A DNA stretch of 64,000 nt, from the NCBI GenBank assembly GCA_021234155.1, contig JAJEKV010000114.1:1674476-1738475 (forward strand), read 5' to 3'. Numbering within the stretch: the first letter of the stretch is position 1; each line of letters opens with the position of its first letter. Below the pieces are notes generated by a model. The model was given only the letters and a program-made list of their open reading frames with translations, had not been told where the DNA came from and made no database searches. The DNA is from Isoetes taiwanensis (Eukaryota; Streptophyta; Lycopodiopsida; Isoetales; Isoetaceae). Made by a program: the position numbers and the translations under genes. Positions 37,201 to 48,051 of this stretch are shown here, piece by piece.

Positions 37201-37589
37201 ATGTAGCATGGCAAACCAAGTAGATCTGTTCTGGAGTAGTAGACTGTCTCATCTCCAGGCTTAAACAACCTGAGACCGAGACGGGCAGCTAGATTTTCAT
37301 GACCTCCAATCTCCTCTACTATCTCGTCTTCTTCATTTGTTGCTGTGTTGCTTGGTTCACCACAGTGAGCAGTGAAACTGATGTCCGGCGGGCTACTGAC
37401 AGATGGTGGACTACTAGATGAATCCTCTTCAGAAGAGGGCAAATTGAGGGATGTCGAAGACGTATCTTCACTTGAGGGGCACTCAACATGTTTTACATCC
37501 CTCTTAGGCCACTGAATGAATGTGCCTACTGCTTCACCAATGTTATCTGCCCCTCCGCAGGGGACTGGAAGCTCCGTCGATGGGATCAC
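34203..37589 (-). pseudogene. DUF7869-type transposon protein, interrupted
   Basis: Read downwards: an acidic Ser/Pro-rich N-terminus (37589-37068), a basic region (KRKRKYTYVRREPKG) and a helix-turn-helix-like WRVALGVAQSTFYSWRKRF stretch. Then come a Cys pair (SKCNICVVIK) and the DUF7869 core with LYLQLDNASGQNKNRYVFSY and VGFMMVRHTHDDIDALFGNF. A C-terminal module (34203-34646) has VSWWMPVGRD. DUF7869 proteins are multi-copy, transposon-borne and probably transposase-related; that role is inference. The frame is broken by single TGA codons at 37067-37065 and 34989-34987, by a 322-bp MITE at 35989-36310, and by a frameshift and stops near 34.66-34.73 kb. Removing the MITE and one TTTT copy rejoins the flanking frame exactly. 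Confidence 0.7.
35989..36310. mobile_element. 322-bp MITE, copy 2, inside the DUF7869 gene
   Basis: Inverted relative to copy 1 and of identical length. Ends are GGGTGAAAGCATGCTAGGG and the inverse of GGGTAAAAGCATGCTACAG. AAAA flanks both sides. It is a clean insertion into coding sequence. Confidence 0.85.
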
Positions 37590-37819
37590 GGACTCCGTGA
37601 CCTCAATTCTACATTTAAAGGATCTATTTCCGTCCCATGAAGAGTGGTTCTATTCAAAATATGGCCCCGGGCAACAACTGTCCTTCCGACGAATAGGTTG
37701 TACAGGGGAAAATTGAACCTGTTTCAATCAAGCAAGGCGACACTTTTTAGAACATATGAATTAGACGAAAAACAAGCAATAAACAAGCAAAAATGGCGCC
37801 ATTTAGTACAAAAGAATAA

Positions 37820-38130
37820 ATTTTGGTGTAAATTTAGAGTCAAATGGAGCCATGGCGCCATTTGGTCGAAATGGTGCACTTGGATCAAATGGTTTGTTCC
37901 AAACATTTGGAACAAACTTGGAACAAATGGCGCCATGGCGCCATTTGTTCTAAGTGCACCATTTCGACCAAATGGCGCCATGGCTCCATTTGGCTCCAAA
38001 TTTACATCATTTCGACCGTGCACCGTTTCTGCCATGGTGCCATTTAGACCAATACACCATTTTTGTGGTGTATTTGGAACAAAATGGCGCCCTGGCGCCA
38101 TTTGATCCAAGTGCACGCCATGGGGCGATT
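37820..38130. repeat. Large inverted repeat built on ATGGCGCCAT palindromes
   Basis: About 190 bp (37820-38010) forms a near-perfect hairpin: AAATTTAGAGTCAAATGGAG on the left pairs with CTCCATTTGGCTCCAAATTT on the right. Each arm carries ATGGCGCCAT and GTGCACCATTTCGACC-like words. More copies of the palindrome follow to 38130. Open frames here are read-through of the repeat. Confidence 0.85.
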
Positions 38131-39370
38131 TGGCTTAGCTGCCTATGTTATGCATTCTTGCTCCCATTGCTGTATATGTGTCAATAAGAGCAGGCATGCA
38201 TAACATGGGCACCCCATGCCAACTTTGCAATTGAAACCAAGGTTCTTAGTGTCCTAGCAGTATGATCATCATCGACATTTGAACCGCGCTATACACATGG
38301 CGACAATAGAACATAATTCCTACGAAAATAGTGGACTTACTTGATATTAGATAGATCCATAGTGGTAGATCTTTGGAGCGATAGATGGAACAGGGAAAAA
38401 CAAAGGCGATCAGCCCAGATGAATTCGCAGAAGAGAAGCGCCAAGAAGAAAAAGCCAAGAATCACACAGGATTTCGTGGCGCCAAGAAGAAAGCGCTGGC
38501 AAAGACGCATCGCCTTACAAAGTTTACGCCTAGGCGCTGAGAAAGCGCGCTTTATCACGGCGGCGGTGAAAAGAAATGGCCCGGATTCAGCGCTGAGCAG
38601 ATACCACCAAAACGTCTGCGCGTCGTGCCATGGTTAAACTTTAAAGCGGGAGAATGGCGACAAAGAGGGAGCTTTAAATGCAAAGTACAATTTTAAAAGA
38701 AGGGGACGATTCAAATTTGGACAGGTGGCAGTCAAATTTCATTTACGGGCGGGAATTTTGAATTTTATGTTAAAATTTGCACAGGTGGCAAGTTTTTAAA
38801 TTACGGGCGGGATTTTTAAATTTTATGTTGAAATTTAGGCGGGCGGGAGGAAGGGTGGGAAATATTCGAATTTGAAAGTTCAAATTTGGGCGGGCATGGG
38901 CGCCTGGACCGCCACGGGCATGGGCGGGCATGGGCAGCTGGGCGGGCATAGGCGCTGGACATACGCAGGCCTAATTGGCGCTTTGTGAGTACAGCCGAGA
39001 CGGCCCGGCGGCCAAAGTTAGTTATGCCTCATTGTTTCTGGAGGACCTCATTTGTTTTTTTCGTTTTTGATTTCAGCTCTCAGCGCCTCGATCTTAGCCG
39101 CCAGCGCCCAGCGCCTAGTGCCCAGCGCCTCGAGCAACCCTTTTTTGGCCTCTGTTCTCAGTGTTTTCTGAGCCATTTCCCTACAGTTTAGCGCCTTACC
39201 CCTTCAAGCTACACACAAGTTTTCGGGCCAAAAATCAAGGCGCACGAAATGGAAATCGACAATTCTGGAGCTCCTTAGAATGTGGAGACAGCGGCTGGCG
39301 CCCCGCAAGGCACAGGTATGTCATCTACTTGCATTGTTTCGTTTGGTCTAAATGGCACCACCACGCCATT
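38131..39370. other. Spacer between the DUF7869 and ParB-like genes
   Basis: Contains a 98-codon plus-strand ORF (38341-38637, very basic, unrecognised). A two-copy repeat of about 60 bp around ACAGGTGGCA...ACGGGCGGGA lies at 38719-38838. A GGCGGGCATGGGC-rich stretch lies at 38885-38955. There are many AGCGCC words to 39130. No gene I can support. Confidence 0.4.
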
Positions 39371-39661
39371 TGGATATCTTAGCTTACTCTTCGGTCTTGT
39401 TGTTGGCAAATGGCGCCATGGCACCATTGGATGCCTATTAGCTTATTTTAGGGTCTTATTGTTGACAAATGGCGCCATAGCGCTTTTTGGATGCCTGAGC
39501 TTACTTTACGGTCTTGTTGCTGGCAAATGGCGCCATGGTGCCATTGGATGCCTATTAGCTTACTTTAGGGTCTTGTTGTTGGCAAATGGCACCATGGCGC
39601 CATTAGGATGCCTATTAGCTTACTTTAGGGTCTTGTTATTAGCAAATGGCGCCATGCCATT
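39371..39661. repeat. Five-copy ~58-61-bp tandem repeat
   Basis: Each unit opens GGATGCCTATTAGCTTACTT (first unit variant) and ends in AAATGGCGCCATGG plus GCCATT. The ORF spanning the array reflects repetition and is not a gene. Confidence 0.9.
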
Positions 39662-39670
39662 TGTATCTGA

Positions 39671-40430
39671 GTCCAGTCCATAAACACTAATGGAAGCATT
39701 CACATATGCATTAGCAATAAGAAGCAATCTACCAAGTAAATGGCGCGATGGAGCCATTTGCTTGGTAGATTGCTTCTTATTGTGTTGCGTTCTCTAGTGC
39801 ATTCTCCTATTACGGGTCGCAGGTGCCTCCACCCAGTCCGAGCTACTCTCCTTCGAACCATCTTCCTCGAATATTGCGAAGGGGAGGGGCTCGGACTTGG
39901 TGAAACCTCTACTGACAAACGAGGAAATGCAATGAGGCTGCTTTCATGTGTTTTACGCGGACTTCTCGGATGTAAATGGCGCATTTGCCTGAGTAAATGC
40001 AGTGCACTTTTAGCTTGTTCAAATCAGACATGTAGTCAAATGGCGCCATTTGCATCAGTCCAGTGATTAAACACAGAAGCATTCACATATGTATTAGCAA
40101 TAAGAACAATCTACCAACCAAATGGCGCCATCGCGCCATTTGCTTGGTAGATTGCTTCTCATTGTGTTGCGTTCTGTAGTGCACTCTCCTACGAGTCGCA
40201 GGTGCCTCTACCCAGTCAGAGCCACTATCCTTCGAACCATCTTCCTCGAATATTGCGAAGGGGAGGGGCTCGGACTGGGTGGAGGCCTCTGCGACCAAAC
40301 GCAGGGAAATGCATTCGAACTGCTTCCATGTGCTTATGCACTGGACTCAGATGCAAATGGCACCATGACGCCATTTGCTTAGTCGTCTGGTCTGCCTGCT
40401 TGTTCAAACCAGAGTTACTGATGCCTCTTT
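39671..40430. repeat. Tandem duplication (~385 bp) with long hairpins
   Basis: Two similar units, about 39671-40057 and 40058-40430. Each has a long inverted repeat: at 39714-39781 CAATAAGAAGCAATCTACCA pairs with its inverse around an ATGGCGC...GCCAT loop, and at 40098-40166 a slightly diverged version. The minus strand of both units is open over an acidic stretch (FAIFEEDGSKDSGSDWVEAP), possibly a duplicated exon fragment. Confidence 0.8.
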
Positions 40431-41089
40431 GTTACTGATGCCTCTTTGTTGCAGCTATATTACGTCCGGAACCACAATTTCAATCCGACCCGGACAATCA
40501 TCTTTGATAGGCGAGGCGGTGCATGGAAATAATGCGGGAGAGCACCTCTGCTCCCACAGGCTCGAAAAAAGAGAGCTCTGCCTGCTTATAAAGGAGACTG
40601 CTGAAGAATCAGCCGGAATTTACCAGCCGGGTATCTTGGTCAGCATGAAGATAGTTACCAAGAGCGGTCGCGATGATTGATCCGGGTGGTCCTTGAGGAT
40701 ACTATGCAGCAGAGAATAATTGTCTATTATGTAGACTGGAAGTTTTATGATCCCAACTGTAATGTCTGCGCTAGTATTGCAAATGTAGCCGGTTCGGCCG
40801 AAGAAGCAAAATTTGGTATTTATACATCATTACAACGACTTTGAAGAAGGCCCGACATCAAAAGTCGGGGAGAAATCTTGAGGGGCTTTATGATTCTTAG
40901 CAATCGTATGAGCGAGTCGAAAACTTCGTCTTCATTCGTTGTCAAGGCATTAGCCAGCCCGAAACTACCCGCATTGTGGACCGCGGCTGGCTAAAATAGT
41001 TAGCAGGAAGAAGACAAGACAAATGAAGGAGGCAGCTGCAGCCGAAAAAGACTCCTCATCTGCTACTGAGGATGTTGGCCAGGAAATTG

Positions 41090-41296
41090 AGGAAGGAAAG
41101 GCGAGCGGGCAAGGGGAAAGTTAAGAGAAATGATCACAAAGATCCTGAGAAGGAAAAGAAAGAAAAGAAGGAAAAGAAAGAGAAGGAAAAGGGACGGGAA
41201 AGGGCGAAGGAAGGAAAGGCGGACCCGGGGAAAAGGAGGGAAAGGAAGGGAGACGGAGGAAATGGAAGGAAAAAGAAGAAGAAGAAGCCGCAGGGC
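41090..41296 (+). repeat. Purine-rich Lys/Glu linker tract
   Basis: About 200 nt of nearly pure A/G (GAAAAGAAAG-type words) encode a Lys/Glu/Arg-rich stretch in two plus frames, with a Pro/Ser/Phe-rich shadow on minus. It probably encodes the disordered linker between the N-terminal region and the ParB-like domain. Confidence 0.7.
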
Positions 41297-42184
41297 TAGA
41301 GACCTCTCGAGAAGGATAGAACACCTAAAAACAAAGAAGACAGACTTCAGACTCCTAGTCCTGGTGGAAGTCCAAAAGCGGACAGAGGAGGCGGCGGCGA
41401 GGCGAAAGTGGTGGTGACATTCACGCAAGCCCATCACATATCCAGGATTCTGCAGGCACACCGGCCAAAAGGGTCACCACCGAGAAGCCCAAGGAGCGCA
41501 GGCTTACATTAAGAATAGCTCAGCACTTGCTCGAGGTGCCTGCAAATCTTAAAGTGGAAAGATCGAGAAGAGGAAAAAGGCGGCGAGAGACAACGTTCTG
41601 AAAGATCTTTGACCACCGCCATCTTTTTCCTCTTGGCATCACATTCATAAAATGGATAAATGTGTTCAGCCTATATCAAGGGCCTGCAAATCTGACATCT
41701 AGGCCAAGAAATATGGAGCACGTGAAAACCTTAGTGGAATCCTTTCAAAGGGACCCACATCCAGTGTTTACTCCCGCGGACGTGATTCCATTCAATCCCC
41801 TCACAAAGAAACTGCACCCTTGGAAAACTGAGGATGACCTCATGGGGATGCACTATTACATAGTGAATGGCAATCATTCTGTTATGGCCGCTCAGCTTGT
41901 ATGTAAAAGACTCGGCACAGCAAAGTCCCAAGAGCAAATGGCAAAGATTTATGAGTATCGGAATTGCCGAGTCTTGTCTGGCACGGTCAACGAGCAAGAA
42001 TGCCTGCAGCTCAGTTGTGAAGTCAATGATATCGCTGCCAAGACTATTTTCAAGGAGCCCTTCATTGATAAAATAGCCCACCTGTGGCACCAATATGCTC
42101 TCTGCGGGAAGCCTGATCCATCGGGACGCGGGCAATCACGCTCAGAACCATACAAGCTACATAGTGTTTTAATTGTTGGCAAGA

Positions 42185-42242
42185 TTAGCAAATGGCGCCA
42201 CGGCGCCATTTCCTCACCAAATGGCGCCACGGCGCCATTTGA
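42185..42242. repeat. ATGGCGCC palindrome pair in an intron
   Basis: Two copies of AAATGGCGCCACGGCGCCAT lie back to back between 42187 and 42241. They sit within the sequence I read as an intron (about 42164-42281) of the ParB-like gene. They match the palindromes at 37.8-38.1 and 39.4-40.4 kb. Confidence 0.8.
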
Positions 42243-42586
42243 TAATCATTTGCATTCAAGACTAACTTCTTGTTGTTTCCAGCGTAATCTAGCTTTGGTT
42301 GAACTTACCATGCGTGGTAAGCAACCGAAAGATTTCAACCAGTGGGTCTTCATGCCAGAGGATATTTTTCAGCTATTCATATCCCTATGGAATTTGTGGA
42401 AATCTTGCAAGCTAAAAGATAATAAGGGACAAACTGTTACCTGTAACTGGGCAAAAGATTCTGACTACTTCAGTTAGACCTACCTGAGGTGCATGAGGGG
42501 TCTCGACTATGAAGACTGTCGGGTTTTGTTCCAGGAAGTGCTGGATGGGAAGACCTACGTGAAGGTCACCAGTGATTATACAGGTA

Positions 42587-42886
42587 GGGTAAAAGCATGT
42601 TAGGGGTCCCTTAAAAGTATTATTTAGTGACTAAAAAGGTACCTAAAAAGGTAGCAGTGGAGTCTTGGAGTATATAATATTCAATATAAGGTATGTTTTA
42701 GAACTTTTTTTATATATATATTGGTCTCAGATAGCATTATCTTTATCTTAACTTTGAATATTACCATGTCCTTGACTTTTATTTTGGATTTTTGTATTAG
42801 TTTTAATGAAAAGAAAAATGAAAAGTACCTTAAAAATACCTAGTGTATGTACTTTTGAAAAAGTGGTACACCCTAACATTTTTACC
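42587..42886. mobile_element. MITE, copy 3, inside the ParB-methyltransferase gene
   Basis: Ends are GGGTAAAAGCATGTTAGGG and the inverse of GGTAAAAATGTTAGGG, with GTA on both sides. It is more diverged and slightly shorter (300 bp) than copies 1 and 2. Removing it with one GTA rejoins the flanking frame. Confidence 0.75.
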
Positions 42887-43286
42887 GTAAGCAATTCTTC
42901 AAGACAAGGGCAAAGACACTACGATCTATATCGTTCTTGAAGAAGGATATTTTTGAATATGTGAAGGATAATTTTTCAGAAGAAGTTGACATCCTTCAGC
43001 GATCTCGATTTGCCGTGGGCGGAGCCGAAGATCTTGACTTGATTTCCATGGCCACCTTGCATAGTAAGTGGGTTGAAGTTGGAGTGACCAAGGAAGGAGT
43101 TTTTGTAGCGTGCCACCTGCCTTGGCAAGATTTATCATAATGTTGTCTTGTAGAGAGGATCTTTGAAGACTTTTCGTTCTGCGAAGTTGAACTAACAGAC
43201 GCAATGAGGGGGCAAGTTGTTTGCACTCTGTATGCCGGTATCCTTGATAGTCACGGACACTAGAGGCATAACTCAATGTGAGACAA

Positions 43287-43356
43287 AACCACACTATCTA
43301 ACTTTTTAATCACGGTAAAAAGAACACCACGGTGATTCTTTCTAGATAGTGTGCTT
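43287..43356. repeat. Short inverted repeat (hairpin)
   Basis: ACACTATCTAACTTTTTAAT with CACGGT pairs with its imperfect inverse ending TAGATAGTGTG; arms are about 26 bp. It lies between two pieces of the methyltransferase region and may be a small insertion or intron. Confidence 0.6.
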
Positions 43357-44132
43357 TACAAAACCGAGCATAATTTTTGATTTCATCGTGTTAGATAATC
43401 ACGGATTCCCGGATCGAGTTTTTATTGGCATGTATGAGGATGAATACAAGAATGCACGCCCGCGGGGAGTTCGAGGAGCCCCATGCACTAGTGTACGCCA
43501 CAAAAATTCAGGCCACTGCTGGTGATCTGTCGATGACATTGACCTCAGATTCTCGTTTTGCCGATCATCCTCAAGAAGCGCCACCCGGTTCCGGTTACCT
43601 AATGAAGAAGACTTGAGGGGGAGGCCAAGCTATGGTAGGGAAGCTCTCACCTTGGCGGTCAATGTACGGTGGCAAGGCTTGCCAAGGGATATAATCATGA
43701 AAAACCAGGTGGGGCCTGCCACATGCTCCTATCTCGTGCAGAAAATGGTACTGCCAGGAACAGGAGTGTTTGATTACTTCTCATATGGTTCGTTTGGCTG
43801 GGCTTCATTGATGAATAAGAGATTTTGCATTGTGTTCGAAAGTGACCCAGTTAAGCAACAGCGCCTACAGGGCATTCTTGGTAGGCTTGACCGCCTCCTG
43901 AATCCTATCATCGCAGCAGTTCCTGTGACAGAGAGACAAGGTGCTGTTGTTGAAGATGCCTGCAGCTCAACTCGATGTGGACTACGATGTGATCAAGAAT
44001 ACACAATTCAATCTGGACATTCTTGATGATCCCAATTTCACTGCCACAGCGTTTGAGAGCTTTCAAGGAGATCCTATGGGTGCTTCTTCTAGCCATGGCA
44101 CTGACGATGCGGAACCTGATCCTGCTGCATAG

Positions 44133-45141
44133 CCTGAATTTTTTTTGTGACTATAATGTAAATTGTACAATAATACTTTTGTAAACAGACTATGTCTTCC
44201 AAGTCCTTGCCTGTTGTGGCAAATTTATGGATATGCAAATCTATGAATTTGGAAATTTTTACTGATTTTGTGATCTCATGTTTCTTTAACTTCATTATAT
44301 CGCGATGTCGATTATTTTTAATGGCCAATAAATGGCACTTTAGATGCATTTTTTTTTTTGCTAAATGGTGCCATAATTGCTCAAAAAATCGTCAAAAAAT
44401 GGACTTAAAAGGATTTTCGTCCCTAATTGGAATCACGAAATTTCTCATTTTAATGAAATTGTGCTTTGAATGGCGGGACTAGACCGGCCGCGGGGTAAAC
44501 CCTCCCCCCTCCCCTAGAAGGGTAGTCGAGAAGGATATGCACCAAGGTCTAGTCGGACATAGCATGGGAGCGGGTTTAGGTGTGCCCTAGCTTCCAAGTC
44601 CGGGCGTTTTGGGCTCATGGAAACCCGGGCCTTAAGGTAGCAGAGAGGAGGCTATTATCAAAAAAAAAAGCCACTTGTGCAATTCAAGGCGATCAATACG
44701 ACCACATCAAATGCCACAACTCATAGTCTAAAATCATACTTCCTACTGGTCGATTTTTATTTTATTTCCTCATTTATTTTCTCAGTAATGTGTGTGTTTT
44801 TCCTTTGAAATAGTCTATATATATTTGAATTAAGATTATCAAATACTCCCTTGAAATAAATTCTTGAGGCCAATACAACTGCCATAGATTTCTGTTATTC
44901 GAGTCTCACTATCATTGTTATCTTGGAAAGAATCATCTTAAATAACCATTTGGAGTCTAATCTCTTTTTTGGAAAAAATAATTGGTTTAGTTATAGTGAG
45001 ATGAGTCTTCAAAGCTCAAGTGACATCGCCTATGGTTCACATGAGTCTTCAAAGCTCAAAGTTCAATGGAACTTTTAGATTTAAGTAATTCTAATGATGC
45101 ATGTCTGGAACACTATTTTCGAAGTATGATTATAAATGTGA
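44133..45141. other. Flank of the ParB-like gene; GC-rich SINE-like patch
   Basis: AT-rich DNA with two decayed AAATGGYRCC words near 44330-44375. A distinct GC-rich patch at 44466-44669 ends in an A-run (44660-44669) and could be a SINE or another retroinserted piece. A duplicated GAGTCTTCAAAGCTCAA word lies at 45003-45060. Confidence 0.4.
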
Positions 45142-47779
45142 CTAGAAAATTGCCCACCTTCGGTGGGCACTACACGTGATTGCAAGAATAATGCAGCAAA
45201 ACTATATAGGATTTACCTCATGTTTCGAGCTTGAATCATTATGGTTTGAAGCTTTGCCATCATTGCTAGTACCAATTGCCATGCATTGATCTCAACGGCA
45301 AAAATCAACTGGAAGTTCCATTTGAAAAGAGAAAATACACATCCTCTTGGTCGAGTACAATTCAAAACTCTAAGTCTTGCAATCCTTCAAATAAACATTT
45401 AACTTATGTGAAGCATTCGTTGTTGTTTGGAGTGCCATATTACATGTAGATTCCAAAATGTCTAGATATAAGGAATTACCAAATTACTTTCTTGTTCACT
45501 TTGTAGGTGATTTTTTTTACCCATCAAAAAAATCTTAGAAATCCTTGTTTTATTTCTTCAATGCAATTTGAAATCTGCCAAGGATATCTCCTACCTGTAG
45601 CTCCATGCCTCTACCTAGTCTACGACCAATTTGAGCCTACTCTAGGCCAATCGTGAAAGTATTAGGCTTAACACTCTATAGTCCTAATCATAATCTATTT
45701 AGAAGGATTAAGCTTATCTCATTCACCGCAAATCCGGCAATAGCAAATTAGGACAATTGATGCAACTTGAGAATATTTTATGTGTTGTAATTAGGACCAT
45801 CGATGCAAGCTGAGGATATTTAATGTGGTTGTGATTATATGCCCTATTGTTCAAAATGCACTTTAACCACATAGATATGACATGCTTCAAAGGTCTTGGA
45901 AAAAATGGCATCTCATTGGAAACAGAAAGCAGTAATACAATTAATACATCTAACAAATATTTGCACAACTACACTAATTCTATCACGCATGTTATGGAAC
46001 CCTGAATTTTGTAAAATGCAAGCAAAAGTTTAGGTATAGCATTATAGAATCCAAAATTACAACAATTAGTGCAGTTAATATGAATAGTTTAAATAAAAAA
46101 TAGAAATTCAGAGCTTCCATAAACATCTGGTGGGCATTCCATGTGCTCATTCCAACTGACAATGTTATTGTTGAATACACATGCAATTAAAAGATTCCAT
46201 TACGCACGTTGGGATACAGAATGTTACCCACATGGTAAAGAGAAGGCAATATGATGTCTATAGAATTGAACCATCTCATTCACTCCATATGTGAACGAAA
46301 TGTAATATGATATCTGCAACAGATAGAGGAAGGAATTTACTAAATAGAAGCGAACCCCTAACTTGACTGGAACAAAGGGTAAACAAAAGGTAATATTATG
46401 TTCGCAACACATGGAGGAAAAAATCACTGAATAAAAGCGGACTCAAGAAATAATATCTTGATCCTCACTTTCAATATATAAGATTAGATGTGTCATAGCT
46501 TGAAGATAATACCTACAAGAGAAGCATATCACCTTGAAGAAATTCTAAGCGCAAGTTTAATCATGCAATTAAAAGATTCCATATGCGCTACTAATAGAGA
46601 ATGCAATTCCTGATCTGCTTCAGCTGTAGCTCTTTGCAGATTCAGTACTATGGCCTTTGTATTTGTCATGTCATGCATGTTTCACTTGGAGCGGCAATGA
46701 TCAATGACATAAAGAATTAGCATTGCGAGCAGAAGCTGGCTAAAGCGATCGTTGATCGACTTTCATAGCAATAAGTATTCATATCACTTGTTTTATTGCC
46801 AACTCAACTGACCTATGCAGAAAAAATTCAACATTCCTCTACCAAATGCAATGGCAAGACCACCAATCTTATTTTGATATTATGCTTGATAAGTGTCTAC
46901 CTACCTGTTTGTTACAAAAAGGCAGGTGTTTACCTTATTTGTAATAAATCTCTTGTTTGATCCATTTCATTATTTTGAGGAATCTTCCATCAAAGGGGAG
47001 GGATAAATTGTGAAGAAGCAAAAATGTGACACTTCTAGTTTTCACATTGATCTGTAGATGCGCCTTATAGACCCAATTTACTGCTATTTCAATTAACAAC
47101 ACTGTAAAAAAACATGTCATTTAGTATATATAAAGGGGTCAAGTTGGACAGACGATATATTTGAAGTTGTGAGCAGGCGTATGATGATTCATGAAGCTAA
47201 AAGCATGGTCATCATATGACCTTATCATGAATGAAATGTTGGATAAAAAAGATCATCAACTCCACCATCAGCGTGAAAATAACAGAAAACTTCTTCAAGC
47301 TCCTTAACCTGTTTAGGTCTTAGACCAGATCGTCTAGCGAAAGATGCCATATCCGGAGATTATCTAACACGCGTGGAATCGCCGGAACTAGCCGGAGTAG
47401 AATTACTCTTTGGCAAAACATAGATCTCAAACTAAAAATATAGATCTCAAATTGGATGCGAATTGTAAAGGCATTCTAAATGAAGAGAAAATTACAAAAC
47501 AATGGCTAGGGTATGACTCCTCTGTACTGCCAGAATAGTGCCTTCGGCCCAAAACCATGCCGCGCTAGAATAATCAACATGCCATGTTCCAAGGATGGAA
47601 AGGTACATTTTTAAGAAAGAGCGTCCCTTCATTTTTTTTAAGGCCTCGAATATGGCACGTGGCATTTTTTGTGCGTGGCACGATCTAGGCCGTCGATAAT
47701 TGCAAAGAGACAACGGGATAATCTGGGCTATGGATAGGGGCGGAGGGGCAGACAGACGCCACAGTTTTATAATATAGGA
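45142..47779 (-). mobile_element. Non-autonomous Helitron (2.64 kb)
   Basis: In the minus orientation the 5' end is A|TCCTATATTATAAAAC (47779 downward). The 3' end is a hairpin TGCCCACC-gaag-GGTGGGCA, then ATTTT, then CTAG|T (45145-45142). A 5' TC, a 3' hairpin followed within a few bases by CTRR, and insertion between A and T are the diagnostic marks of Helitrons. No Rep/helicase coding is visible, so it would depend on an autonomous partner. Only short ORFs lie inside. Confidence 0.65.
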
Positions 47780-48051
47780 TTAAGCATAACCCTGCCGCAA
47801 GTTTCGAAGATGATTCTGAGATTAAGGGTCATGTCCCAAGGAGAAGGATACTCAAGCTATGTATTTGCAAAATTTGTTGGCCTGCTATGTAACGATTCAG
47901 CTTCAAGAAATCATATTCTTTGGTATTTGTTACATTAATTCAGTCCAAGAAGTCCTGTTCTGGTGTGCCTGCGTACACAATTTGCATAGAAGTAGCCTTC
48001 AAGTCAAAAGTTCTGATTTAGAGGCTTTTTGCTACCTTTACAAGAAAATGA
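47780..48051 (-). other. 3' flank / probable 3' UTR of the DRM gene
   Basis: About 270 bp between the DRM stop codon and the 5' terminus of the Helitron. No other feature seen. Confidence 0.4.

Larger units (their letters stand above)
40455..44132 (+). pseudogene. ParB-like domain / beta-class DNA methyltransferase fusion, decayed
   Basis: Order on the plus strand: an N-terminal region after a TTGCAG acceptor (PGILVSMKIVTKSGRDD, IVYYVDWKFYDPNCNVC), then a Lys/Glu linker (41090-41296). A ParB-like domain follows in 41662-42160: PFNPLTKKL, then HYYIVNGNHSVMAAQLV resembling the GxHR box, then TVNEQECLQLSCEVNDIA. A probable intron ends in TTCCAG at about 42281. Downstream, GVFVACHLPWQDLS (43100-43137) resembles motif IV (DPPY/W), and VLPGTGVFDYFSYGSFGWA with FCIVFESDP (43745-43855) resembles motif I/II. 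The IV-before-I order fits the beta class of N4/N6 methyltransferases. Both motifs are degenerate. A stop at 42475, frameshifts near 43140-43600 and 43980, and a MITE at 42587-42886 show it is dead. Family assignment is by motif reading only. Confidence 0.5.

Noticed and set aside
37644-38116. 153- and 130-codon ORFs on opposite strands
   Set aside because: Both read through the ATGGCGCCAT palindromes; symmetry of the DNA makes both strands open.
39371-39661. CRISPR-like array
   Set aside because: The whole unit repeats without unique spacers and the DNA is eukaryotic.
39282-39683. 133-codon hydrophobic repeat-containing plus ORF
   Set aside because: It spans the five-unit tandem repeat; the repeated peptide reflects DNA repetition and there is no start or splice context.
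41063-41461. 132-codon minus ORF rich in Leu/Phe/Ser/Pro
   Set aside because: It is the complement of the purine-rich linker tract, which fits the plus-strand gene better.
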